Shown piece after piece: positions 7,501 to 13,789 of a DNA stretch of 14,237 bases. Location: positions 15,546 to 29,782 of the forward strand of contig BQKZ01005841.1 in assembly GCA_036244855.1 (NCBI GenBank), written 5' to 3'. The stretch is from Temnopleurus reevesii. Lineage: Eukaryota > Echinodermata > Echinoidea > Temnopleuroida > Temnopleuridae. Below the pieces are notes generated by a model, which did no database searches, had not been told where the DNA came from, and worked only from the letters and a program-made list of their open reading frames with translations. Numbering within the stretch: the stretch's first letter is position 1; each line of letters begins with the position of its first letter. Made by a program: the position numbers and the translations under genes.

Positions 7501-9125
7501 GCTGTCATATGGAAATGTATGATGCGTGATGATAAAGCAGATTAACTCATCAAGGGAAGTAAGGAGAGATGGAAGATGATTGGAGGAGGGGGTNAAAAAC
7601 ATCTTAAGACTTACCTTTTCCCACAGTAATCAAATTGTTTTTATGTTTGTTCTCTTAAATTGCAAAGCGCTATGGTACTTTCTGTTTTTAGCGCTATAGA
7701 AATAATCAATATTATTATTTTTTATGATGAGAAAGGAGATGAAATCATCAAGGGAAGTAAGGAGAGATGGAGGATGAAGGGAAGAGGGGAGGGGGAAAGC
7801 ATGATTTCAACCGGAAGGGGGAGAATGAGAAACAGAGAGGTATTAGAAGGAAGGATAGATGAGCAACCAATAAATAATAGCAATAAATTTTGCTCAAAGT
7901 ACAATAGAAAACAAAAGGTCGAGAAAACACTGAAATATATAAGAAATTGAAAAAACAATATAAAACATAAGAAATTAAATTTGTCAATGCAATTTCCTTA
8001 TGTGGGATTGTTTGGTGTGATACCAGGAATATATATACCCAAAATTAGCTTTCTCTCACCAATATTTTGTGATTTAGGGCACAAAATGCATTTTTATGCA
8101 TAAATTAGAATAGTTAATTATTTAAAATTAAACAGTGGATTTTTTTGAAAATCTGAGGATGCAAATTATTAGTCTACATGATCTACTCGCGTGCAAATTT
8201 TAGCGGCAATAGCGCGATCGAAGGCCGAGAACCGAAGTGGGGGGGGGGGGGGGCCTCCCAGGCCCTCCCCCTGGCTATAAGAACTCCCTAAATAGCCCAG
8301 CCTAGTTAGGGTTAAGAAACATTTTTTTCTCTTTTGCTATTTTTGGTACAGTGCAATGGGACAAAAGCTGTTTGAAATCTTTATTCTTTACATTTGCAAA
8401 TTCTTGTCTAAGATCATTCAAAATAACCTTATTGAAGAGATTTATAACTTAGTAAATACCCTTTATCATACTACACTGTATACTCTAACAGTCGAAAGTC
8501 AGTATAACGAGATGCTTGGGACCATCAAAAATAGCTTGTTATAGAAGTAACGTTGTGGCAGAGTTAAAAAACAATAAGTTAAAAGGAGCTAGGACCTGTT
8601 TTTTGTACCGTTTTATAGAAGATATTTTGTTACATTAGATCTCTTTATGTTGAATGTCCATTGTACTATTATTATACTCTTCTTATTCCCCTGCACCTCA
8701 GTATAGTTTAACTAGATAGATGCTGCTTTACAAATTATTATTATTATTATTATTATCTTTGCAAATAATGTTTATGTACTTTGAAAATGTGATAACTTGA
8801 TACAGTGGAACCTTGTTATAAAAAGATCTGATATAACGAAATATCTGATATAAAGAGGTAACAGATCTGCTCCCAGTTCTTGATAACTCATTGTTTTTTA
8901 ACTCTGCTATGAAGAGATTGCTGCTACAAAAATGTAATTTTGACGGTCCCAAGCACCTCGTTTTACTGAGTTTCAACTGTATTGTGCATATTTTAATCTT
9001 TGTATCACTTCACTTTTTTTTTTCATAACATTTCAGTCTTCGACATCTTGCTGGGATACTACAACACAGGGGACTGGGATTCATCTGTTTTCAGTGCAGT
9101 ACCGAAGAGAAAAGGCTTCACCTAG
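1427..9125 (+). CDS. TRMT10C: TRM10-family tRNA methyltransferase, probable TRMT10C / mitochondrial RNase P protein 1 (C-terminal part, 5 exons)
   Basis: Join of 1427-1579, 2614-2692, 4230-4297, 4833-4950 and 9037-9125, about 168 residues ending at TAG. All four introns are GT..AG and the phases agree (0, 1, 0, 1). Landmarks in the encoded part: YGANRRADKP (residues 17-26), VVYLTPDSPNV (68-78), VYVIGGLVDES (87-97), LTVNQVFDILL and GDWDSSVF...VPKRKGF near the end. These match the SPOUT fold of TRM10 proteins; Asp95 of 'GGLVD' lies where the family has its catalytic aspartate. The SPN-V, LTxNQ and VPKRK features fit TRMT10C better than TRMT10A/B. In the known system TRMT10C with SDR5C1 methylates position 9 of mitochondrial tRNAs and supports PRORP in 5' tRNA cleavage in the matrix. 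The N-terminal part and mitochondrial targeting signal (the human protein is about 400 residues) are not in the window. Family assignment is strong; the C paralogue is likely. Confidence 0.85.
1601..2255. mobile_element. Diverged copy of MITE family 1, within intron a
   Basis: 'gatgaacaaactttgaaaatgttagcaaaa' type sequence near 1604 and 'cgaattttcacagtttgttc' near 2181 match the arms of 224-817. The outer left end is missing. The right end reads 'gttcctctttaa' (2249-2259), close to the family end. The centre contains the ATT-rich microsatellite at 1741-1795. Confidence 0.65.
1741..1795. repeat. (ATT/AAT)n microsatellite
   Basis: Runs of 'ttattattatta' followed by 'aataatgataataataa': imperfect trinucleotide repeats with a strand switch in the middle. 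Confidence 0.85.
2256..2613. other. Remaining intron a sequence, no recognised feature
   Basis: Ordinary AT-rich intron ending in the acceptor of exon b. It contains an open stretch at 2246-2452 on + with no recognisable protein and no splice or promoter context. I see nothing else here. Confidence 0.6.
2614..2692 (+). CDS. TRMT10C: Exon b of the TRMT10C-like gene
   Basis: A 79-bp exon bounded by 'tatctttacag' and 'G|gtaagt'. It enters in phase 0 and leaves in phase 1. It encodes 26 residues ending DKVVYLTPDSPN, the conserved second strand and loop of the TRM10 SPOUT domain (I/V-V-Y-L-T-x-D-S-P-N). The opening ATG is an internal methionine. Neither other frame is open through the exon, and the phase continues exactly into the next exon. 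Confidence 0.85.
2734..3044. mobile_element. MITE family 2 (fold-back), copy 1
   Basis: About 31-bp terminal inverted repeats: 'gtttggatgccctag' near 2755 and 'ctagggcatccaaac' at 3016-3030, bordered by C-rich and G-rich runs (2734-2744 and 3038-3043). The roughly 310-bp interior is AT-rich with no coding frame. It lies wholly within intron b. Confidence 0.75.
3119..3265. mobile_element. Probable MITE fragment ('gggtcctgttgcataaa' end)
   Basis: The left end 'cagggtcctgttgcataaa' resembles the ends of common short inverted-repeat elements in marine invertebrates (recalled, not searched). A small palindrome 'taccat-tgtc-atggta' lies at 3182-3197. The opposite end is missing, perhaps replaced by the adjoining SINE. 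Confidence 0.4.
3270..3498 (-). mobile_element. Truncated SINE-type retroposon, reverse orientation
   Basis: Read on the - strand it ends in an ATT-rich tail (the 'ataataataataa' at 3270-3285) preceded by 'tatagcgcct' reversed. The conserved body includes 'cacctcacctgggtcgagtg' and 'ttcaaggaaaaattcctgcc'. This matches a dispersed element that in full form carries a tRNA-like head. The copy stops at 'cgccatag' (3491-3498), so the tRNA-like promoter region is absent. Confidence 0.65.
3521..3669. mobile_element. Short internally deleted MITE family 1 copy with TTAA flanks
   Basis: A 149-bp element between TTAA at 3517-3520 and 3670-3673. It begins GGGGGAGCCACACCC and ends ggttcccct, matching the ends of 224-817, and shares 'aatgaagaaaa' and 'gtgaaagtttgag'. 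Nearly the whole interior is deleted. Confidence 0.75.
3731..4025. mobile_element. MITE family 2, diverged copy 2
   Basis: Inverted ends 'aataatttggatgcct' (about 3741-3756) and 'gggtacatccaaacaat' (about 3999-4015) match the ends of 2734-3044. The interior shares 'gtgatttttaaatttgactgaaaag'-type sequence. This is a second copy in the same intron. Confidence 0.6.
4035..4196. mobile_element. Fold-back MITE family 3
   Basis: A 162-bp element, CGGTGTTTCACCAAGATTAG to CTTATCTTGGTGAACACCG, with arms of about 58 bp meeting around 'tgataccagtcga' and 'tcgactggtatca'. The right half recurs at 1-43, so it was present before the exon c duplication. Confidence 0.75.
4230..4297 (+). CDS. TRMT10C: Exon c of the TRMT10C-like gene (catalytic-Asp exon)
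   Basis: A 68-bp exon between 'catttctcctcag' and 'ACA|gtaagt', phase 1 in and phase 0 out. With the G carried over it encodes V-LTDVEAGMVYVIGGLVDE followed by SVLT. The GGLVD aspartate (GAT at 4280-4282) is the position shown to be catalytic in TRM10 enzymes. The acceptor tract begins about 33 bp after the end of a fold-back element (4035-4196). A near-identical copy lies at 77-144. Confidence 0.9.
4519..4868 (+). repeat. 78-bp tandem array (copy B) leading into exon d
   Basis: Four upstream units plus a fifth that is the real exon d border. AG sites lie at 4534-4535, 4675-4676, 4753-4754 and the real one at 4831-4832; the last three are exactly 78 bp apart. The unit near 4590 reads 'gatataaaag' and has lost TAG. 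The first unit lacks 'ccttgcaaaagagaa'. Unit identity is high, consistent with recent unequal exchange. Confidence 0.88.
4833..4950 (+). CDS. TRMT10C: Exon d of the TRMT10C-like gene
   Basis: A 118-bp exon, phase 0 in and phase 1 out, with acceptor 'ctttgatatag|AAG' and donor 'CAAG|gtgaga'. It encodes 39 residues: KTTFDLAKEKDLKTAKLPI, then TRCLERGEKGTFSPILTVNQ. This matches the TRM10 'xxAxxxxLxTAxLPL' helix and the 'LTxNQ' motif of the cofactor-binding end. The acceptor and first 12 codons are the last unit of the 78-bp tandem array that precedes the exon. The TAGAAG at the border is also an in-frame NAGNAG acceptor, so a one-residue-shorter form is possible. Confidence 0.85.
5007..5135. mobile_element. 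Fold-back MITE family 4 in intron d
   Basis: Arms of about 50 bp: 'agcaacaccattcaacac' (5031-5048) pairs with 'gtgttgaatcatgttgct' (5093-5110), and 'ccccggtcac' pairs with 'gtgaccaagg'. About 130 bp in all, with no coding frame. Confidence 0.7.
5214..7593. repeat. Purine-rich satellite, higher-order tandem repeat
   Basis: About 2.4 kb almost all A/G on the + strand. In 5538-6060 units repeat every 168-170 bp ('ggctaattaatagagcagg', 'gatacacgaagcattac'). In 6060-7590 units of about 180-205 bp share 'tacccatattgagacc' or 'taccaatattgcagtgcatg' and 'gacaagaaaaggg'. A composite of three such units repeats at about 571 bp (6063-6210 against 6634-6785). The long Pro/Ser/Leu-rich frames on the - strand are by-products of the T/C-rich complement. 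It lies in intron d. Confidence 0.9.
7600..7720 (+). mobile_element. Retroposon 3' tail (LINE-like / SINE), copy 1
   Basis: 'aagacttaccttttcccaca', then 'attgcaaagcgctatggtac', then 'tagcgctatagaaat' and an ATT-rich run. This layout is the usual 3' end of L2/CR1-type retroposons and their SINEs in deuterostomes. The 5' part is missing. It matches 11127-11240. Confidence 0.55.
7721..7870. repeat. Purine-rich satellite monomer, outlying
   Basis: 'gaaatcatcaagggaagtaa' through 'gagcaaccaataa' is the same monomer type as 11240-11387 and 12045-12195, all purine-rich on +. Confidence 0.75.
7985..8313. repeat. G-rich dispersed repeat, copy 1 (unclassified)
   Basis: AT-rich body with 'tttatgcataaattag', then CpG-rich sequence, a run of 15 G (8239-8253) and 'ggccctccccctgg', ending 'agttagggttaag'. 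The end is shared with 10540-11128. No coding capacity or target duplication recognised. Confidence 0.5.
8489..8663 (-). mobile_element. Pogo/Tigger-like MITE, inverted copy
   Basis: The reverse complement matches 8803-8979 along its length. Shared stretches include 'gatgcttgggacc' and 'cagagttaaaaaacaat'. The ends read 'cagtcgaaagtcagtataac' and 'gttgaatgtccattg'. Confidence 0.7.
8735..8756. repeat. (ATT)n microsatellite
   Basis: Seven uninterrupted ATT units. Confidence 0.9.
8803..8979 (+). mobile_element. Pogo/Tigger-like MITE with TA target duplication
   Basis: CAGTGGAACCTTGTTATAA at the left and the inverse of CAGTTGAAACTCAGTAAAA at the right, flanked by TA at 8801-8802 and 8980-8981. 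Ends beginning CAGT-GAACC with TA duplications are typical of pogo-like Tc1/mariner elements (family knowledge). It is 177 bp and non-coding. Confidence 0.75.
9037..9125 (+). CDS. TRMT10C: Exon e, proximal terminal exon of the TRMT10C-like gene
   Basis: Acceptor 'cataacatttcag|TC' in phase 1. Encodes V-FDILLGYYNTGDWDSSVFSA and then VPKRKGFT, ending in TAG at 9123-9125. This is the C-terminal helix and 'W..A...VPxRK' tail typical of TRMT10C. An AATAAA follows 83 bp after the stop. A second intact version of this exon lies 3.5 kb downstream; splicing to one excludes the other, because no donor is seen before the stop. Confidence 0.85.
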
Positions 9126-9127
9126 AG

Positions 9128-10154
9128 GTGACAGATCAGGCGTACCTCAGGGAAAGCTCTCGTAATACTCAGTCAAAGACGCTCGCCTCTGTAGATGCTG
9201 TGCCAAGGAATAAACATCTCACACCAAGTGGATGATGTTCAAAAGTTATCGCTTGTAAGGTAAACCTCATTAAAAGCTTGCACGCAAGATAGTGAAAGAA
9301 GAAATCTAGAGCACAAAAATAATGAAAGAAACAGTTGATTGGAATGTGCCAATCAAAATCATTGTTTCATGCGCGTCTTATTAAATTCACATACCGTGCA
9401 CGAACGAAAATGCGCATTACAATTGGTAAAGTTGCAATTGATTTGCAATTGATTTTGAACAACATCCCCCAAGAGTGTTTGTCAAATAGATCTGAGGAAA
9501 AGCTAATGTCATACATAGATGTGCAGACAAGTAAATCTTTCTCACGAAGATCACTTGTGAGGTAAAGCTCAGGAAAAGCTGGTGTAATACACAGTGAAAG
9601 ACTCTATCCTCTGTAACTGGTTTGCAGACAAGTAAAGGTTTCACACCAAGATGACATTTCAGTTAAACCTCAGGAAAAGCTAGTGTAATACGTCTTGTTA
9701 AATGCGCCTACCGTGTGCAAATGAAAATGTGTGTTAAAATTTGTTAAGTTTCAGATGATTTGCAATTGATTTTGAGCAACACCCCTAAGTGTGTTTGTCA
9801 AATAGATCGGAGGAAAAGCCGGTGTAATACATAGTAAAATATTCTCTCCTCTGTAACTGGTTTGCAGATAAGCAAAGGTTTCACACCAAGGTGGCATGTC
9901 AGGTAAACCTCAGGAAAAGCTTGCATGCAAGATAGTGAAATAAGAAATCTAGAACACAAAAAGAGTGAACCTCTTCTGTGTAGCTCTTATGCCAGCAAGT
10001 ACAGGTTTTACACCAAAAGTGTTTGATAGCTTTGAGGAAAAGCTGGTGTAATGCAGACTGAAAGATTCTCTCCTGTGTAACTGGTTTACAATCAAGTAAA
10101 GGTTTCACACCAAGATAGCATGTTAGGTGAACCTGAGGAAAAGCTTGTGTAATA
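9128..10154 (+). repeat. Tandem array of ~100-bp units after the last exon
   Basis: About nine units with core 'ctcaggaaaagctagtgtaa', 'ctctgtaactggtttgcaga' and 'aggtttcacaccaag'. Cores are at about 9146, 9266, 9493, 9569, 9669, 9810, 9909, 10033 and 10132. The first unit begins right after the stop codon of exon e, so the 3' UTR itself belongs to the repeat. Some units carry an extra 'gatttgcaattgattttgag' segment. Confidence 0.8.
9209..9214 (+). promoter_or_regulatory. Candidate polyadenylation signal AATAAA
   Basis: Canonical hexamer 83 bp after the stop codon of the proximal last exon. The equivalent in the duplicate is AGTAAA at 12729-12734, a weak variant. Confidence 0.55.
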
Positions 10155-10282
10155 CAGTGGAACCTCATTATAAAGAGGTCGGATATAGCGAGATATCTGT
10201 TATAACAAGGTGATTTTATTGGTCCCAGCTCTTTATAGGTCTCTGTTTTTTACACTGATATAGTGAGGAACCTGATATAAAG
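10155..10282 (+). mobile_element. Pogo/Tigger-like MITE fragment inside the array
   Basis: Starts CAGTGGAACCTCATTATAAAG after 'gtgtaata' and continues with 'gatatagcgagatatctgtt'. The same insertion occurs at the same unit position at 13170. The sequence is interrupted at 10283 by inverted array units. Confidence 0.65.
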
Positions 10283-10470
10283 GGTTTCACAACTTATGTT
10301 TTAGTTTTCTTTGTTCACTATTTTGTGTGCTAGCTTTTTCTCAGATTTACCTGACACGCTATCTTGGTGTAAAACCTTTACTGCAAACCAGTTACACAGG
10401 AGAGAGTCTTTCACTGTGTATTACACAAGTTTTTTCTCAGGTCTATTTGACAATCTTGGTGTCTAGCTTT
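10283..10470 (-). repeat. Inverted pair of the ~100-bp array units
   Basis: On the - strand this reads 'gtgtaatacacagtgaaaga', 'aactggtttgcagtaaagg' and 'acaccaagatagcgtgtcag', i.e. the array core reversed. It splits the MITE whose end 'ttcatggtcccaa' resumes at 10470-10482. Confidence 0.75.
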
Positions 10471-10539
10471 TCATGGTCCCAANATGCTTGCGGCGTACTC
10501 TACCAGAGTGTATTGTTACTTTTTCAAAAAAATTGTTGA

Positions 10540-11128
10540 AACAATTAGATATGCTAATTTATGCATAAAATAAGTTTTGGGCTCTTAATCACTACTTCAA
10601 TCTCCAATTGAGCTGATTTGTTTTTGAAAATATTCCTTTCAGCATTCTTTCTCTATAAATTTGTTTAAAAAAATTCATTATCGAAATTAATTTCTTATGT
10701 ATTTCATTGTTTAACAAATTTCTTATATATTTCTTTGTTTTTGACCTTTTGTTTGTTTTGGTTTTTTTTACTGATATTTGTTGCAGACATTATTTGAGGC
10801 AAAATGCTGCAAAAATAAATTAATTTGAGCCATTAAAAGTAAAAATATTCAAGTTTTTATGATATTTTAATGAAAACACAATTTGCATTGACTTTGTACA
10901 CAAAATCACGTTTTTGAGCAATTTTGGGGTTGACAAATTTTTTTCAAATGGGCGTAAAAACGGTACGCGCGGCCGCGACGAATTAGGTCTCAAAATTTGC
11001 GCGATATTTGAAAGAAAAAAGTCATGACGCGTCGCGAAATTTTTTTGGCGCGTGTGGGAGATATTTGAAAAAATGTTGAGGGGGGGGAGGCCGAATCCGC
11101 CCCTCCCCCTCGACCTGATTAGGGTTAA
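10540..11128. repeat. G-rich dispersed repeat, copy 2 (unclassified)
   Basis: Starts near 'gatatgctaatttatgcata', has a long AT-rich body, then a CpG-rich part ('acgcgcggccgcgacg', 'catgacgcgtcgcgaaat'), a G run at 11080-11087, and 'cccctccccct...attagggttaag'. The end matches 7985-8313. No coding capacity. Confidence 0.5.
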
Positions 11129-11240
11129 GACTTACCTTTTCCCACAGTAATCAAATTGTTTTCATGTTTGTTCTGTTAATTGCAAAGCGCTATCATGGTA
11201 CTCTCTGTTTTTAGCGCTATAGAAATAATCTATATTATTA
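11127..11240 (+). mobile_element. Retroposon 3' tail, copy 2
   Basis: Closely matches 7607-7720, including the 'tagcgctatagaaataatc' end and ATT run. Both copies are followed by a purine-rich monomer, so they were duplicated together. Confidence 0.55.
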
Positions 11241-11387
11241 TTATGATGGGAAAGGAGATGATGAAATCATCAAGGAAAGTAAGGAGAGATGGAAGATGAT
11301 TGGAGGAGGGGGAGGAAAAATGATTGCAGCCGGAAGGGGGAAAATGAAAAACAGAAAGGTGTTCGAAGGAAGGAAAGATAAGTAACC
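11241..11387. repeat. Purine-rich satellite monomer
   Basis: Same monomer as 7721-7870 ('gatgaaatcatcaaggaaag', 'gccggaagggggaaaatga'). It is cut by the element at 11388. Confidence 0.75.
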
Positions 11388-12038
11388 ATTGGGTGACTTC
11401 ATGTGCGGTGTAGAACGCTGGTGTTGGTGTTGCAGCAACACCAACATCAGCCTCAACACCAAACCTGAAGTCTGTCGTTGTTGGGGTTGACCTCGCAAGA
11501 TTCTGACGTATTTCCGGTCGTTCGTGTTGATTGCTGGTGTTGAATGTCGTCTGCTGAACCGAGGATCATGGTCGGTGTTAACGATTCACGTGCAATTTTC
11601 CCATCTCTTAACACCAACCCCTAGGGATCGGGAAAATTCAAGTTTGGTGTTGGTGTTTTTGCTACAAAAACTTGTGACCTGTCAGTGGTTAAATTAACTT
11701 TCCAGTAAAACTTGCATACGAAAACTAAAACTACATGCTTCATGTTGGAAGGCAATATTTTGCTTTCTAGATTAAAAAAAAGATTACACAATTTGTATGA
11801 ATTAGAATAGATTAATTTGAGAATTTCGGACCGAAAACTGTTTTATCGTAGAGCTTTTCGCGAGGCTTTGTGTGAGCGCGAGTGACGTCACTCGGTATTG
11901 TGGCTGGTGTTGGGCGATCGATACGGTGATCATATCGCTTCTGTAAACTGACCAACGGTGTTGGAGCTCGGTTCACAGGCCGATCTGCTCTCTCAACACC
12001 AACACCAACACCGCACACCGTACTTGAAGTCACCCAAT
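11388..12038. mobile_element. 651-bp terminal-inverted-repeat element with GGTGTT motif array
   Basis: Left end ATTGGGTGACTTCATGTGCG and right end CGTACTTGAAGTCACCCAAT are inverted repeats. Inside, GGTGTT/AACACC occurs many times in both orientations, most densely next to the ends, including a perfect 11-bp hairpin with a one-base loop at 11423-11445. No protein is encoded. It splits a purine-rich monomer, whose other part resumes at 12039. The target duplication cannot be read with certainty. It is probably a non-autonomous DNA transposon. Confidence 0.75.
11879..11894. promoter_or_regulatory. 16-bp perfect palindrome containing a CRE-like TGACGTCA
   Basis: CGAGTGACGTCACTCG is its own reverse complement and contains the ATF/CREB consensus. 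It lies inside the 11388-12038 element. A regulatory role is only possible, not shown. Confidence 0.35.
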
Positions 12039-12379
12039 GTTGTGATGCGTGAAGCATGATGAGAAAGAAGATGAAATCATCAAGGGAAGTAAAAGAGAGA
12101 TGGAAGATGATTGGAAGAGGGGAAGGAAAGAGCGATTTCAGTTGGAAGGGGAGAATGAGAAACGGATATTGGAAAGAAGGATTAGCAACCAATAATGAAA
12201 TGTGTGAGATGCGTGAAGCATGATAAGAAAGGAGATGAAATCATCAAGGGAAGGAAAAAGTGATTGAAGAAGAAGGGAGACAAAGGACAGAGAGAATTCG
12301 TGAGGAAAGAAAAAAACAGGCTACCCTTATTGAGATGTATGAAACACAGCAAGAAAAGTATGAGATTAATATGGTACAC
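12039..12379. repeat. Purine-rich satellite monomers, flanking the TIR element
   Basis: Two monomers beginning 'gatgcgtgaagcatgat' (12045 and about 12211), each with 'gaaatcatcaagggaa', then a third partial one. Same family as 5214-7593. Confidence 0.75.
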
Positions 12380-12472
12380 GTATTGCTTTTTAAATCTGCT
12401 ATAAAGAGATTACTGCTATGAAAAGGTAATTTTTATGCTCCCAAGCACCCTGTTACACTGAGATTCCACAGT
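12380..12472 (+). mobile_element. Right part of a pogo-like MITE (duplicate of 8890-8979)
   Basis: 'aaagagattactgctatgaaa' to 'gagattccacagtattgtac' matches the right half of 8803-8979. The left half is replaced by satellite, so the duplication border lies near 12380. Confidence 0.65.
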
Positions 12473-12551
12473 ATTGTACATAGTTTAATCTTGGTATCAC
12501 TTCATTTTTTATTTTTTATTCATTTTTTATTTTTTTTCCTCAATTTTGCAG

Positions 12552-12646
12552 TCTTTGACATCTTGCTTGGATACTACAACACAGGGGACTGGGATTCATC
12601 TGTTTTCAGTGCAGTACCGAAGAGAAAAGGCTTCACCCAGAGGTGA
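12552..12646 (+). CDS. TRMT10C: Duplicate (distal) terminal exon of the TRMT10C-like gene
   Basis: Acceptor 'caattttgcag|TC' in phase 1. It encodes the same tail as the proximal exon, but the TAG has become CAG, so the protein would end KGFTQR before TGA at 12644-12646. Apart from that change, only third-position synonymous differences are seen (for example TTC/TTT, CTG/CTT). It sits in a duplicated block that also carries the preceding intron end and the following array. It could be an alternative last exon, the end of a second gene copy, or a recently dead copy. The polyadenylation hexamer of the proximal copy reads AGTAAA here (12729-12734). Confidence 0.75.
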
Positions 12647-12647
12647 C

Positions 12648-13735
12648 AGATCAGGCGTACCTCAGGGAAAGCTCTCGTAATACTCAAAGACACTCGCCTC
12701 TGTAGCTGCTGTGCCAACATGGCCAAGGAGTAAATATTTCACACCAAGGGGGTGTTGTTCAAAAGTTTCAATTGATTGCAACTTGCAGTTGATTAGAATG
12801 TGCCAATCAAAATCATTGTTTCATGCGCATCTTCTTAAATGCACGTACCGTGAGCAAATGAAAATGCGCGTTAAAATTTGTTAAGTTTCAGATGATTTGC
12901 AATTGATTTTGAGCAACACCCCCTAAGTGTGTTTGTCAAATAGATCTGAGGAAAAGCTAGTGTAATACAGAGTGACAGATTCTCTCCTGTTTAACTGGTT
13001 TGCCGACAAGTATAGCTTTCTCACTGGGATCACTTGTGAGGTAAACCTCAGGAAAAGCTAGTGTAATACACAGTGGAAGACTCGATCCTCTGTAACTGGT
13101 TTGCAGACAAGTAAAGGTTTCACACCAAGATAGCATGTTAGGTGAACCTGAGGTAAAGCTAGTGTAATACAGTGGAACCTCGTTATAAAGAGGTCGGATA
13201 TAGCGAGCTATCTGTTATAACAAGGTGATTTTATTGGTACCAGCTCTTTATAGTTCTCTGTTTTTTACACGGATATAGTGAGGAACCTGATATCATTTTC
13301 ATGGTCCCAAGGAAGTAAAGACTCTCTTCATTGTAACTGGCGTTTCACACCAAGATGGTATGCCAGGTAAACCTCAGGAAAAGCTTGCACACAAGATAGT
13401 GAAACAAGAAAACTAGAACACAAAAAACAATGAAAGAAACTAGTCTTTGCAGCTCTTACGACAATGAGTACAGTTTCACACCCAGAGTGTTTTTCTGATA
13501 GATCTGAGGGAAAGCTAGGGCAATACACAGTGAAATACTTTCTTCTTCGTAACTGGTTTACAGACAAGATCGCTTGTCAGGTAAAACTCAGGAAAAGCTA
13601 GCACACAAAGAAGAAAACTAGAACACAAATTGTGAAACCTTTCTTTACAGCTCTTATGCCAACGAGTAAAGATTTCACACTTATTTGGATTATCAGGTAG
13701 ACTTCAAAAAAAGGTTAGTGTAAAACAGTGTAACC
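12648..13735 (+). repeat. Tandem array of ~100-bp units after the duplicate last exon
   Basis: Same unit as at 9128-10154, starting right after the stop. Cores are at about 12660, 12948, 13048, 13150, 13374, 13505 and 13588. The MITE at 13170-13310 interrupts it. Confidence 0.8.
13170..13310 (+). mobile_element. Pogo/Tigger-like MITE inside the second array
   Basis: CAGTGGAACCTCGTTATAAAG to 'ttttcatggtcccaa'. It matches 10155-10282 plus 10470-10482 and shows the uninterrupted form. Confidence 0.65.
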
Positions 13736-13780
13736 TCATTACAAAGAATTAGGATATAATGAGATTCTCTGCATAGTCTG
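13736..13780 (+). mobile_element. MITE remnant
   Basis: CAGTGTAACCTCATTACAAAG, then 'aggatataatgagat': a decayed start of the same pogo-like element, again placed after 'agtgtaaaa' of an array unit. Confidence 0.5.
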
Positions 13781-13789
13781 AAGCGTGTA

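Noticed and set aside
5205..7508. Series of Pro/Ser/Leu/Phe-rich open frames on the - strand
   Set aside because: Low-complexity by-products of the pyrimidine-rich strand of the satellite. Overlapping frames, with no splice or promoter signals and no recognisable domain.
9335..9565. Short + frames in the array after the last exon (also 8356-8544 and 10327-10539)
   Set aside because: They lie in repeats or MITEs, have no domain, and do not recur in frame between array copies.
10969..11040. CpG-rich stretch as a promoter CpG island
   Set aside because: Short, and part of a dispersed repeat whose end also occurs at 8200-8313; no initiator or downstream first exon seen.
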